DNA of 9,033 nt from an uncultured Rhodospirillales bacterium (GCA_937127205.1 CAKZLS010000353.1:1-9033), one strand, 5' to 3'; positions 1-8,242 are shown, numbered from the stretch's first letter. Numbers and translations: made by a program. Notes: a model not told the origin generated them from the sequence alone.

Positions 1-962
1 TTGGTGGTCTGGTCGGCGCGTCCCATCCAGCCCTTGAGCCGCATGTTGGTACGCCCGCAGGGGCTCTGGCCCGGCATCACCGCCGACAAATCGCCGGTGG
101 CGAAGCGGATCATCGGGTACTCGGCCGCGTAGGTGGTCACCACCACCTCGCCCACCTCGCCGTCAGCCACCACGTCGCCGGTGCCGGGGCGGACGATCTC
201 GACGATGGCGCCCTCGTCGACCACCAGCCCTTCCATGGCCTCGGTTTCGTAGGCGATGAGGCCGACATCGGCGGTGCCATACCACTGGGTGGTCTCCACG
301 CCGAGCGCCTTGATATCGGCGCGCAGGCTCGGCGGCAGACCCTCGCCGGCCACCGAGGCGCGTTTCATGGAGGAGATATCGGCCTTCATCTCACGCGCCG
401 CCTCCAGCAGGATCTTCAGGAACGAGGGCGTGCCGGCGTAGTAGTGCGGACGTACGTCCTGGATCGCCTTGATCTGCAGCTCGGTATTACCGGTGCCGGC
501 CGGGAACACGGCGCAGCCAACCGCCCGCGCGCCGCTGTCCACCATCGCGCCGGCCGGGGTAAAGTGATAGGAGAAGGTATTGTGGATCACCCGGCAGGGG
601 CGGAAGCCGGCGCCGAAGAACGCGCGGCCCGTTCGCCAGTAGTCGTGTTCATGGCCCTCGGCGTCGTAGATCGGGCCGGGCGATTGGTAGATGCGAACCA
701 GGTTGCCGCGGATCACCGTGGACAGCCCGCCGAAGGGCATTTTCTGCCGCTGCAGCTCGATGAGGTCGGATTTGCGGGTGACCGGCAGAGCCGCCAGCGC
801 CGCTCGGTCGGTGATATCGTTGGGCTCCACGTCCGCGAGCAGGTCGCGGTAGTGCGGTGCGTTGTCCTTAGCGTTGGCGATCTGATAGGGAAGCTCGTCG
901 AACAGCGCGGCGTCACGTACGTCGGGATCGCGGGTTTCCAGGTTGTCGTAGTATTCGGTCAT
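1..962 (-). CDS. PaaK-like phenylacetate-CoA ligase family protein, 3' end beyond window
   Basis: This is the last gene of the operon in the window. The frame is open from an ATG at 962-960 to the left edge, giving 320 residues of a protein that is usually about 400-440. Family members make aryl- or acyl-CoA from a carboxylate, ATP and CoA through an acyl-adenylate in the cytoplasm. Landmarks of the PaaK branch are AGTPSFLKILLEAA (176-189), AGEGLPPSLR (205-214), the adenylation motif WYGTADVG (227-234), GEVGEVVVTT (268-277), YPMIRFATGDLSA (282-294) and GWMGRADQTT (311-320), just before the C-terminal domain. At the place where PaaK proteins carry the Ser/Thr/Gly phosphate-binding loop (about 90-103) this protein reads RIYQSPGPIYDAEG, so the loop is degenerate. 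It starts 78 bases after livF, with a modest GGTGG ribosome site and no terminator between. Family placement is secure; the substrate and even ligase activity are not shown. Confidence 0.88.
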   Translation of the reverse strand, partial: MTEYYDNLETRDPDVRDAALFDELPYQIANAKDNAPHYRDLLADVEPNDITDRAALAALPVTRKSDLIELQRQKMPFGGLSTVIRGNLVRIYQSPGPIYDAEGHEHDYWRTGRAFFGAGFRPCRVIHNTFSYHFTPAGAMVDSGARAVGCAVFPAGTGNTELQIKAIQDVRPHYYAGTPSFLKILLEAAREMKADISSMKRASVAGEGLPPSLRADIKALGVETTQWYGTADVGLIAYETEAMEGLVVDEGAIVEIVRPGTGDVVADGEVGEVVVTTYAAEYPMIRFATGDLSAVMPGQSPCGRTNMRLKGWMGRADQTT

Positions 963-1040
963 GTATGCGTTCCACCCTGCCCCCCGCTTTGTCTCTAGGT
1001 CCCCGTTGTCAGCTCTGTAGCAATTGGTGATCCTCGATGG

Positions 1041-1880
<840 letters not shown>

Positions 1881-1913
1881 GGGGGCATCCTTTCTTCGTT
1901 CAACGGAAAGCGG

Positions 1914-1937
1914 TGGCCCCGCGCCGGGGCGGGGCCA
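1914..1937 (-). promoter_or_regulatory. GC-rich intercistronic stem-loop between binding protein and livF
   Basis: GGCCCCGC at 1915-1922 pairs perfectly with GCGGGGCC at 1929-1936 around a 6-base loop, and the flanking 1914/1937 pair extends it to 9 bp. In the operon's mRNA the stem lies 34 bases after the binding-protein stop codon. The bases after it are not U-rich, so it is not a classic intrinsic terminator. Stems in this position after periplasmic binding-protein genes often protect the upstream message from 3' exonucleases and let the binding protein be made in excess over the membrane subunits. That role here is inference. Confidence 0.6.
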
Positions 1938-1944
1938 TGCCTTT

Positions 1945-1968
1945 CGTAGAGCCGGGCGTAGAGCCGGC
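1945..1968. repeat. 12-bp tandem duplication
   Basis: Two adjacent 12-base units (1945-1956 and 1957-1968) share 11 of 12 bases, the core being CGTAGAGCCGG. They sit directly after the stop codon of the binding-protein gene (TAA at 1973-1971), between it and the stem-loop. It looks like a recent slippage or local duplication. No function is evident. Confidence 0.6.
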
Positions 1969-1970
1969 GA

Positions 1971-3257
1971 TTACCAGCCGAGCCACTCGGGCTTGCGCGG
2001 AATGTCGGCCTCGTAGACCTGGGTCATGCCGATGGTTCCGTCGGCCATCAGCTGCGCGATGTCGGCATCGGCCGCGGCAGCGTCCTTGACCTGTCCCTTG
2101 TACACGAAAACGTTGGTGTAGCCGCGGTGGTCCTCGGCGGTCCAGGTGGCCGGCGGACAGACACCTTCGAGACCCACCGGCACCCAGTCCTTCTTCTGGT
2201 ACATGCCGTCGCGGATGTTCTCACCGGTGATGCCGCCGTTCTCGGCCGCCCACTCCATGGCTTCCTTCATCAGGTAGTAGGAGCACACGCCGCGCATGTA
2301 GTGCACGGGACGGTAGGTGGCATCGGGATCGCCCGCCTTGGAGATCGCCTTGACGGTCTCCATGCCGGGTACGTCGGCGCCCCAGGCGGCGGCGCCCATC
2401 ACCCAGACGACGCCGTCCGCGGCCTTGCCGGCGGCCTTCATGACGTTCTCGTCATAGCCCCAGATGTTGGCCATGAACTGAACGTCGACACCCACCGTGT
2501 CGCAGGCTTTCAGCAAAGAGATGTTGGAACCGGCCGTATTGGCGAGAAAGGCGTAGTTGGCACCGGACTCTTTCAGGCTCAGGCACTGCGCCTTGAAGTC
2601 GCCGGGCTTGAGGCTGTACTGGATGGCGGGCAGGACTTCGAAGCCCAACTCCTTGGCGTATTCTTCGCCGGCCTTTTTCGGCGCGTTGGGGTAGGGGTGA
2701 TTGTCGCCCATGTGCACGTACTTCGGCGCGCCTTCGCCGCCTTTCTCCTTCCAATCGGCTTCGGCCCATTGGATCAGCGCGCGGGCGCCGTCGGAATAGC
2801 TCGGCGCGGCGAAGAAGTTGTAGGGCGCGGGCTTCTTGGTCTCCGGGCCCTTGGCCTGGGGATCGGTCAAGTGCGCGGAATAAGACGCCGAGTAATAGGG
2901 GATCTTGTCCTTGGCGACGAAGCCCACCAGAGCTTCGGTGTCGCCGGTGCCCCAACCCTGGATGGCGACGGCGTCGCCCTGTTTCCATTTTTTGTAAGTG
3001 GCAATGGCCCGCGGGACTTCGTAGGAGTAATCGACAGTATCCATCTCGATGATATTCCCGGCGATGCCGCCTTCGGTTTCATTGAGGTATTTAGCCGCAT
3101 CGGCCTTGGATTGTCCGAACACCTTGCCGACCACCGCCGTGCGGCCGGTGAAGTCCACCAGGTTGCCCACCAGAATTTCGTCGGCGATCGCTCCGGTCGT
3201 AAAGGCAACCGCCGCAATTCCGGTTAAAACAGCAAACGCTCCATGTCTCTTTTTCAT
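1971..3257 (-). CDS. Periplasmic substrate-binding protein of a Liv/HAAT-type ABC importer
   Basis: This is the periplasmic receptor that captures the cargo and delivers it to LivH/LivM. The 428-residue protein opens with a textbook Sec signal peptide: MKKRHG, a hydrophobic core AFAVLTGIAAVAF, and a likely signal peptidase I site after AIA (residue 25). Mature residues ILVGNLVDFTGRTAVVG and the later pattern fit the Leu/Ile/Val-type binding fold (Peripla_BP_6/LivJ-LivK superfamily). It is longer than E. coli LivK (about 370) and has four cysteines (225, 252, 325, 367) that could form disulphides. The ATG at 3257 is chosen because GGGAG at 3270-3266 sits 8 bases upstream; a TTG five codons earlier would overlap this ribosome site. 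It lies between livM and livF. The ligand cannot be read from the sequence; given the two CoA-ligase genes in the operon, a carboxylic acid is more likely than a free amino acid. Confidence 0.93.
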   Translation of the reverse strand: MKKRHGAFAVLTGIAAVAFTTGAIADEILVGNLVDFTGRTAVVGKVFGQSKADAAKYLNETEGGIAGNIIEMDTVDYSYEVPRAIATYKKWKQGDAVAIQGWGTGDTEALVGFVAKDKIPYYSASYSAHLTDPQAKGPETKKPAPYNFFAAPSYSDGARALIQWAEADWKEKGGEGAPKYVHMGDNHPYPNAPKKAGEEYAKELGFEVLPAIQYSLKPGDFKAQCLSLKESGANYAFLANTAGSNISLLKACDTVGVDVQFMANIWGYDENVMKAAGKAADGVVWVMGAAAWGADVPGMETVKAISKAGDPDATYRPVHYMRGVCSYYLMKEAMEWAAENGGITGENIRDGMYQKKDWVPVGLEGVCPPATWTAEDHRGYTNVFVYKGQVKDAAAADADIAQLMADGTIGMTQVYEADIPRKPEWLGW

Positions 3258-3265
3258 CAAACGAT

Positions 3266-3270
3266 CTCCC
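3266..3270 (-). promoter_or_regulatory. Ribosome binding site that sets the binding-protein start
   Basis: GGGAG lies 8 bases before the ATG at 3257-3255. It overlaps the in-frame TTG at 3272-3270 that would otherwise give a 433-residue protein. The shorter start also begins the signal peptide directly with Met-Lys-Lys-Arg, as expected. Confidence 0.7.
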
Positions 3271-3345
3271 AAAAGTTTTGCTTATTTGGTTTCGTAGTCT
3301 TCGATACGGTGGCCGTCGTTTGTCAGGTCATCGCATCCCCCCCTC

Positions 3346-4425
3346 TCAATAGGAAAACGGATAAAGCTTCCAATAGGCCTTGATCATCCGCCAGCGGTGA
3401 GCCAGGCCCTCGGGTTCGAAGATCAGGAACAGCACAATGGCAAGCCCGATGGCCGCTTGCTTGATCCAGGTCAGCCCGTCGGTGATCGCGGGGATGTTGC
3501 CCCATTCGGTGGTTTTGAGAATGCCCACGGCGCCCTGCATCACCTCGGGCAGCAGCACCATGAAGATGGTCCCCAGCAGCGCCCCCATCACCGAGCCGAG
3601 ACCGCCGATGATCACCATGGCGAGGAACTGGATGGAGAGCAGGATGTCGAAGCCCTCTACCGAGACGTACTGCAGATAATGGGCGTAGAGCGCGCCGCCG
3701 ATGCCGGCATAGAACGACGACACACCGAACGACAGGATGCGGTACTTGGTCAGGTTGACGCCCATCACCTCGGCCGACAGATAATGATCGCGAACGGCGA
3801 CGAAGGCCCGTCCGTCGCGCGAGCGCAGCAGGTTGGTGGCGAGCAGATACATCACCACCATGTACGCCAGCACCACGTAGAAGTACTGGCGGTCGCCGTA
3901 AATCTCGAAACCGAACAGCGAGAACGGTGCCGCCAGCGAGCCGGCTGAGCCGCCGGTAAACCACTCGGCGCGGGCGAAAAAATCCTCCAAGATGAACTGC
4001 GACGCCAGCGTGGCGATGGCCAGATACAGCCCCTTGATCCGGCCCGCCGGAATCCCGACGATCATGCCCACCGCGGTGGTCCACAATGCGGCCAACGGGA
4101 TACTGAAAAACACCGGGATGCCGAGCTCGTTGTTGAGCCACGCGGACGCAAACGCGCCGAACCCGAAAAAGGCGGCGTGGCCTAGTGAGATCTGTCCGGT
4201 GAACCCCACCAGGATATTGAGACCCAGAGCGGCGATACTGAGATAGCCGATCTGGATCATCAGCGTGATCATGTAGTCGCTGACGAAGGGCAGGTACGGC
4301 GCCACGATCAACAGAGCGACGCCGATGATCGCGAAGTTGCGCGACCACGGCGTCGGGAAGATGGTGGTGTCGGCGCGGTACGAGGTCTTGAACTCGCCGC
4401 AGCGCATCATCGAATGACCGGCCAT
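3346..4425 (-). CDS. livM: Liv-type ABC transporter permease LivM
   Basis: This inner-membrane subunit forms the translocation path with LivH. The 359 residues start with a hydrophilic segment of about 30 residues (MAGHSMMRCGEFKTSY...) before the first membrane helix near 31-47, followed by roughly eight or more further helices. Family landmarks are GLNILVGFTGQISLGHAAFFGFGAF (68-92), the cytoplasmic coupling stretch from LLRSRDGRAF to VMGVNLTKYR (199-229) that contacts the ATPase, and AMVIIGGLGSVMGALLG (269-285). The C-terminus has the typical FEPEGLAHRWR. The ATG at 4425 begins 3 bases after the livH stop codon, with GAGAGGG inside the livH end as ribosome site, so translation is probably coupled. 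After its stop there are 88 bases before the binding-protein gene, with no clear terminator. The family call is very secure. Confidence 0.96.
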   Translation of the reverse strand: MAGHSMMRCGEFKTSYRADTTIFPTPWSRNFAIIGVALLIVAPYLPFVSDYMITLMIQIGYLSIAALGLNILVGFTGQISLGHAAFFGFGAFASAWLNNELGIPVFFSIPLAALWTTAVGMIVGIPAGRIKGLYLAIATLASQFILEDFFARAEWFTGGSAGSLAAPFSLFGFEIYGDRQYFYVVLAYMVVMYLLATNLLRSRDGRAFVAVRDHYLSAEVMGVNLTKYRILSFGVSSFYAGIGGALYAHYLQYVSVEGFDILLSIQFLAMVIIGGLGSVMGALLGTIFMVLLPEVMQGAVGILKTTEWGNIPAITDGLTWIKQAAIGLAIVLFLIFEPEGLAHRWRMIKAYWKLYPFSY

Positions 4426-4428
4426 GGC

Positions 4429-5322
4429 TCAGACCCTCTCGATCTCTTCGGTGCCGAACAGGCCGTAGGGCCGGATCATCAGGATGATCACCAGCACATA
4501 GAACGGCGCGATGGTGTAGAGGTTGCCCACGTTCAGCCATTGGCCATCCACGTATTCGGCGACGTTTTCGAGTACCCCGATGATCAGGCCGCCCACCACC
4601 GCCCCGATAACGGAATCGAGGCCGCCGAGGATCACCGCCGGGAACACTTTAATACCAAAGAACGACAGCGCCGACGAAACGCCGTTGACCATGCCCACTA
4701 CCACGCCCGCGAGTGCCGACACCATGGCGGAGATGGCCCAGGACGCGGCGAATACCTGCTTGATGGAAATACCCAGACTCTGTGCGACTTGTTGGTTGAA
4801 GGCGGTGGCGCGCATGGCCAGACCCATGCGGGAGTATTTAAAGAACCAGGCGAAGCCGCCCATGATGATAATGGAAATGACCAGGCTCATGAGGTAGGCG
4901 GGCTGGACGTTGAGGCCGAAGATGTCCACGGACTTGGTTTCGAAGATGGGCGGAAACGGTTGAACGAACACCCCGAACATCCAGTTCATGATGGCCTGGA
5001 AGAAGATGGACAGCCCGATGGTTACCATGATCACCGAAATGATGGGCTCGCCGATCATCGGTCTGAGTACCAGTACCTGCAACAGGATGCCAAACACCAT
5101 CATGAACAGCAGGGTCAACAGGAACCCGGCGTAAAACGGAAGGTGGAACTGGGTGAGGATCCACCAGCACACCCAGGCGCCGATCAGGAGGAACTCGCCC
5201 TGGGCGAAGTTGACGATCTGCGACGCCTTGTAGATCAGCACGAAGCACATGCCCACGACGCCGTAAAGCGTGCCGATGATCAGGCCGTTGATGACCAGTT
5301 GTAACAGCAGTTCGAAATTCAT
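4429..5322 (-). CDS. livH: Liv-type ABC transporter permease LivH
   Basis: This is the second inner-membrane permease, the partner of LivM. At 297 residues it matches the usual LivH length (about 290-308). The first helix starts at the N-terminus (LLLQLVINGLIIGTLYGVVG), then comes the diagnostic VNFAQGEFLLIGAW (37-50). The cytoplasmic coupling loop is KYSRMGLAMRATAFNQQVAQ (162-181) followed by SLGISIKQVFAASWAIS, and then GGLDSVIGAVVGGL (233-246). The C-terminus IRPYGLFGTEEIERV is the typical 'RP.GLFG' ending. About eight membrane helices are visible by hydrophobicity. It follows the synthetase gene after a 56-base spacer that carries a stem-loop and a purine-rich ribosome region, and it is followed 3 bases later by livM. 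The family call is very secure. Confidence 0.97.
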   Translation of the reverse strand: MNFELLLQLVINGLIIGTLYGVVGMCFVLIYKASQIVNFAQGEFLLIGAWVCWWILTQFHLPFYAGFLLTLLFMMVFGILLQVLVLRPMIGEPIISVIMVTIGLSIFFQAIMNWMFGVFVQPFPPIFETKSVDIFGLNVQPAYLMSLVISIIIMGGFAWFFKYSRMGLAMRATAFNQQVAQSLGISIKQVFAASWAISAMVSALAGVVVGMVNGVSSALSFFGIKVFPAVILGGLDSVIGAVVGGLIIGVLENVAEYVDGQWLNVGNLYTIAPFYVLVIILMIRPYGLFGTEEIERV

Positions 5323-5352
5323 TGGGCCTTGCCCTCTCCCTCCCCGGGTGCC

Positions 5353-5372
5353 CCCGCCGTTTCCCCGGCGGG
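5353..5372 (-). promoter_or_regulatory. Intercistronic stem-loop between synthetase and livH
   Basis: CCCGCCG (5353-5359) pairs perfectly with CGGCGGG (5366-5372) across a 6-base loop. In the mRNA the stem begins 6 bases after the synthetase stop codon and is followed by a purine-rich stretch (GGGGAGGGAGAGGG) that serves as the livH ribosome region. With no U-tract it should not terminate efficiently. It could mark an RNA-processing boundary or tune the ratio of synthetase to transporter. This role is inferred only from position. Confidence 0.55.
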
Positions 5373-5378
5373 AATCAT

Positions 5379-7334
5379 TTATTCAGCTGCCTGTTGCGAA
5401 GAGTTCGCCTCCTCCTTGATCACCGTGACCACTTTCAGGTCGGTGACGATGCGCGACTTGGTGCCGTCCTGGAAAGTGATCATGGTGTCCACGTGGACTT
5501 TGTCGCGGTCGCCGTAGATGGTATCGATGATGTCCGCGTATTTCTCGTTGATGACGCCGCGGCGCACCTTGCGGGTGCGCGTCAGTTCGCCGTCGTCGGG
5601 ATCCAGTTCCTTGTAAAGTAGCAGAAACTTGCGGATGCGGTGGGCCTCCGGAAGGGTTGCGTTGACCTCTTCCACCTCTCTCTGGATCAGGTCGTAGACC
5701 TGCGGCTGGCCCGACAGGTTGGTGTAGTTGGTGAACGAGATGCGGCGCTGCTCCGCCCACTTGGACAGGATGCCGAAGCGGATGCAGATGATGGCGGAGA
5801 GGTACGGCCGTTCATGGCCGAGGATCACCGACTCGGCGACGAACGGCGAGAACTTCAGCTTGTTCTCGATGAACATGGGCGAGAACCGGGCGCCGCCGGA
5901 CGTGGTGGCGATGTCCTTGATCCGGTCGATCACCACCAGATGGTCGTTCTCTTTTTTGAAGTATCCGGCGTCGCCAGTATACATCCAGCCGTCGCGGACG
6001 TCTTCCTTGGTGGCGTCTTCGTTTTTATAGTAACCCAGGAACATGCCGGTGTTGCGGGCCACGATCTCGCCGACGCCGTTTTCGTCGGGCTTGTCGATGC
6101 GGATCTCGGAATTGTCGAACGCCTTGCCCACACTGTCGAAATCCACGTCGTCCTCGGCGTGGATGGTGTAGGCCCCGGCCAGTTCCGTCTGGCCGTAGAG
6201 CTGGCGGAGCGGCACCCCCATGGCGAGAAAGAAGCGGAAGGTCTCCGGCCCAAGGGCGGCGCCGCCGGTGGCCGCAGACTTCAAGAAACTGAACCCGAGC
6301 CGGTCCTTGAGCGCCCGGAACAAAATCCAGTGCGCAAGCTTGGACTGCTCGCCGCGTTCGAGCGCCTCCATGCCCTTTTTCATGCCGAAATCGAACAAGC
6401 GTTGTTTGAGCGGGGTGGCGTCCATCATCCGTGAGCGCACGTCGGCGGAGATGCTTTCCCAGGCACGCGGCCCGAGCAGCAGGAACGTGGGTCCGATTTC
6501 GCGCAGGTCCGACATCATCGTCTCCTGCTCTTCGACGAAATTGACCGTGATGCGGCTGATCAACGACTCGGCAACCGCGTAGACCTGTTCCATGATCCAC
6601 GGCAGTGGCAGCACCGAGACGTAGTTGTCGCTGGGCAGTTTGGGGTCGGCGCGAAGATAGGCGACGCAATGGTCAAGGAATTGTCCGCCCTGCATCATGG
6701 AAAGCTTGGGCTGCGCCGTGGTACCCGACGTGGTGCACAGGATGGCCACGTCTTCGCCGCGTCCCTCTTCTACTTCCCGGTCGTATAGTTTCGGGTCCTC
6801 GGCGTGGGCTACTTCTCCTAGCCGGTAGAGGTCGGCAATGTCCACGAGCCGCGGATCTTCGTATTTTCGCATGCCGCGCGGGTCGCAATAGACGATGTGC
6901 TTGACGCAAGGCGTGTCGTCGATCAGATCGAGCAGCTTGTCCACCTGCTCTTCGTCTTCGGCGATGATGATCCGGGCCTCGGCGTAATTGATCAGATAGC
7001 TGACTTCCTCGCCCATGGAGTCCTGGTAGATGCCGAGCGACATGGCACCGAGCGCGTGAGCCGCCACTTCGCCCCAGACCCATTCAGGGCGGTTGTCGCC
7101 AATGATACCCACCACGTCGCCGCGCAGCAGACCGAGGCGCTTCATGCCCAGCGCCATCAGCCGGACGCGGTCATGATAGTCCGCCCAGGTGAAGGCATTC
7201 CAGATGCCGAACTCCTTCTCGCGCATGGCCACTTCGTCGGGCCAGTTGCGGGCATTGTAAGCTAAGATTTTCGGGAATGTATTGTGGGTCGAAACGTCGC
7301 CGTACTCGGGCTGATTTTTTGCCGGGCCCGCCAT
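5379..7334 (-). CDS. AMP-forming acyl-CoA synthetase (long-chain/FAA1-type) embedded in transporter operon
   Basis: This is a 651-residue ANL-superfamily ligase that activates a carboxylate to its acyl-CoA with ATP, in the cytoplasm or at the membrane face. Motifs in order: phosphate loop LCTTSGTTAQPK (199-210), which keeps SGTT and PK but has Ala where Gly is usual; the aryl/acyl pocket strand ATGGAALG (355-362); LYGQTELAG (379-387); YTGDAGY (452-458); and the hinge DRIKD (470-474) followed by TTSGGARFSP. There is no typical PKTxxGK near the end; instead TRTRKVRR (585-592) resembles the T-x-K-x-[KR]-R ending of FAA1/bubblegum-type synthetases, and K589 is the candidate catalytic lysine. The ATG at 7334-7332 overlaps the livG stop codon by one base (TAATG). 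An upstream in-frame start would run through livG and gives low-complexity Arg-rich sequence, so it is rejected. Placement inside the importer suggests activation of the imported substrate; the substrate itself is unknown. Confidence 0.93.
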   Translation of the reverse strand: MAGPAKNQPEYGDVSTHNTFPKILAYNARNWPDEVAMREKEFGIWNAFTWADYHDRVRLMALGMKRLGLLRGDVVGIIGDNRPEWVWGEVAAHALGAMSLGIYQDSMGEEVSYLINYAEARIIIAEDEEQVDKLLDLIDDTPCVKHIVYCDPRGMRKYEDPRLVDIADLYRLGEVAHAEDPKLYDREVEEGRGEDVAILCTTSGTTAQPKLSMMQGGQFLDHCVAYLRADPKLPSDNYVSVLPLPWIMEQVYAVAESLISRITVNFVEEQETMMSDLREIGPTFLLLGPRAWESISADVRSRMMDATPLKQRLFDFGMKKGMEALERGEQSKLAHWILFRALKDRLGFSFLKSAATGGAALGPETFRFFLAMGVPLRQLYGQTELAGAYTIHAEDDVDFDSVGKAFDNSEIRIDKPDENGVGEIVARNTGMFLGYYKNEDATKEDVRDGWMYTGDAGYFKKENDHLVVIDRIKDIATTSGGARFSPMFIENKLKFSPFVAESVILGHERPYLSAIICIRFGILSKWAEQRRISFTNYTNLSGQPQVYDLIQREVEEVNATLPEAHRIRKFLLLYKELDPDDGELTRTRKVRRGVINEKYADIIDTIYGDRDKVHVDTMITFQDGTKSRIVTDLKVVTVIKEEANSSQQAAE

Positions 7335-8161
7335 TAGGCCACCTTCTCGTCGGTGGGGCCTGAGGGAGCCGCGCTGATGGACTCCTCTTCGTCGCCGAGA
7401 TAGGCCTTCTTGACTTCCGGGTTGTCCATAATCTCTTCGGGATTGCCCTCGGCGATCATGCGTCCGAAATCGAGCACGATCACCCGATGAGAGATGTCCA
7501 TGACAACGCCCATGTCGTGCTCGATCATAATCACCGTCATGCCCCATTCCTCGTTGAGGTCGATGACGTAGCGAGCCATGTCCTCCTTTTCCTCGAGGTT
7601 CATGCCGGCCATGGGCTCGTCGAGCAGGATCAGGTCGGGCTTCAGGGCGATGGCGCGGGCCAACTCAACCCGCTTGCGGAGACCATAGGGGAGGGTGCCG
7701 GTGGTGGCCTTGCGAATGGCCGAGATTTCCAGAAAATCGATGATGTCTTCCACCTCGCGGCGGTGGACAAGCTCCTCCTTCTGGGCGCCGCCGATCCAGT
7801 AGAGGGCTCCGGTCAGAAAGTTGTTCTTGAGCAGGTGGTGGCGCCCGACCATGATGTTGTCGAGCACCGACATATGATTGAACAGCGCCAGGTTCTGGAA
7901 CGTCCGGCCGAGGCCGAGGTGCGCCCGCGCGTTGGGCTTTAGTTTGGTGACGTTTTGTCCACGCAAGACGATCTGCCCCTCGGTGGGGGTATATCGTCCG
8001 GAGATGCAGTTGAGCATGGATGTCTTGCCGGCGCCGTTGGGGCCGATAATCGAGAACAACTCGCCCTTTTTGACACCGAAGCTCACGTGGCTCAGTGCTC
8101 GGACACCACCGAAACTCAAAGAGATATCGCGCGCTTCCAGAATCAGGCCATCGCCCGTCAT
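7334..8161 (-). CDS. livG: Liv-type ABC transporter ATP-binding protein LivG
   Basis: This is the first gene of the operon and the second ATPase of the importer. In 275 residues I see Walker A GPNGAGKT (40-47), the Q-loop RTFQN (Q89), the LivG-style signature LPYGLRKR (157-164) in place of LSGGQ, Walker B LILLDEP (177-183) and the H-loop MIEHDM (H215). The His distinguishes it from LivF. The C-terminal segment EGNPEEIMDNPEVKKAYLG is typical of the LivG/LivF family and is followed by a short acidic and Ser/Pro tail. The ATG at 8161 is chosen because GGAGG (8176-8172) precedes it by 10 bases; a GTG at 8200 would put the start inside a hairpin and add 13 residues outside the conserved fold. The stop codon overlaps the synthetase start. 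The family call is very secure. Confidence 0.95.
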   Translation of the reverse strand: MTGDGLILEARDISLSFGGVRALSHVSFGVKKGELFSIIGPNGAGKTSMLNCISGRYTPTEGQIVLRGQNVTKLKPNARAHLGLGRTFQNLALFNHMSVLDNIMVGRHHLLKNNFLTGALYWIGGAQKEELVHRREVEDIIDFLEISAIRKATTGTLPYGLRKRVELARAIALKPDLILLDEPMAGMNLEEKEDMARYVIDLNEEWGMTVIMIEHDMGVVMDISHRVIVLDFGRMIAEGNPEEIMDNPEVKKAYLGDEEESISAAPSGPTDEKVA

Positions 8162-8171
8162 CGGATCTCTT

Positions 8172-8176
8172 CCTCC
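8172..8176 (-). promoter_or_regulatory. Strong ribosome binding site of livG
   Basis: GGAGG, within AGGGAGGAAGAG, lies 10 bases before the ATG at 8161-8159. The spacing is slightly long, but the purine tract continues toward the start. It decides the livG start against the upstream GTG at 8200-8198. Confidence 0.6.
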
Positions 8177-8185
8177 CTGTAGGCC

Positions 8186-8200
8186 GTGCCGTTTCGGCAC
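8186..8200 (-). promoter_or_regulatory. Leader hairpin just upstream of the livG ribosome site
   Basis: The transcript would read GTGCCG-AAA-CGGCAC, a perfect 6-bp stem with an AAA loop, ending 9 bases before the GGAGG of livG. An A-rich unpaired run (minus-strand AAAAAAGAAAAGAAACA, 8217-8201) precedes it. Such a combination may set translation efficiency or mRNA stability at the head of the operon. This is inference from position; no known riboswitch pattern is recognised. Confidence 0.45.
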
Positions 8201-8242
8201 TGTTTCTTTTCTTTTTTCGGAGGTCCCATGCGGAACCGCCGC

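Noticed and set aside
1914..1937. Intrinsic terminator after the binding-protein gene
   Set aside because: The stem is strong but is followed by a mixed sequence with no U-run, and livF and the ligase continue in the same direction.
2127..3227. Plus-strand open frame of 366 codons opposite the binding-protein gene
   Set aside because: It mirrors a clearly real signal-peptide-bearing gene, has a Gly/Val/His-rich composition typical of antisense frames in GC-rich DNA, and shows no domain.
3323..4540. Minus-strand 405-codon frame overlapping livM
   Set aside because: It is out of frame with livM, is Arg/His/Asp-rich, and has no membrane segments; livM in the neighbouring frame has all family landmarks.
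4414..5304. Plus-strand open frame of 296 codons opposite livH
   Set aside because: It is an extremely His/Asp/Glu-rich low-complexity translation, the expected mirror of hydrophobic membrane codons; livH on the other strand is certain.
7335..7547. 71-residue N-terminal extension of the acyl-CoA synthetase
   Set aside because: It would lie fully within livG, is Arg/Gly/His-rich without motifs, and the ATG at 7334 has the expected TAATG coupling.
8162..8200. GTG start giving 13 extra residues on LivG
   Set aside because: The extension covers the strong GGAGG site and a hairpin, while the conserved ABC fold begins after the ATG at 8161.
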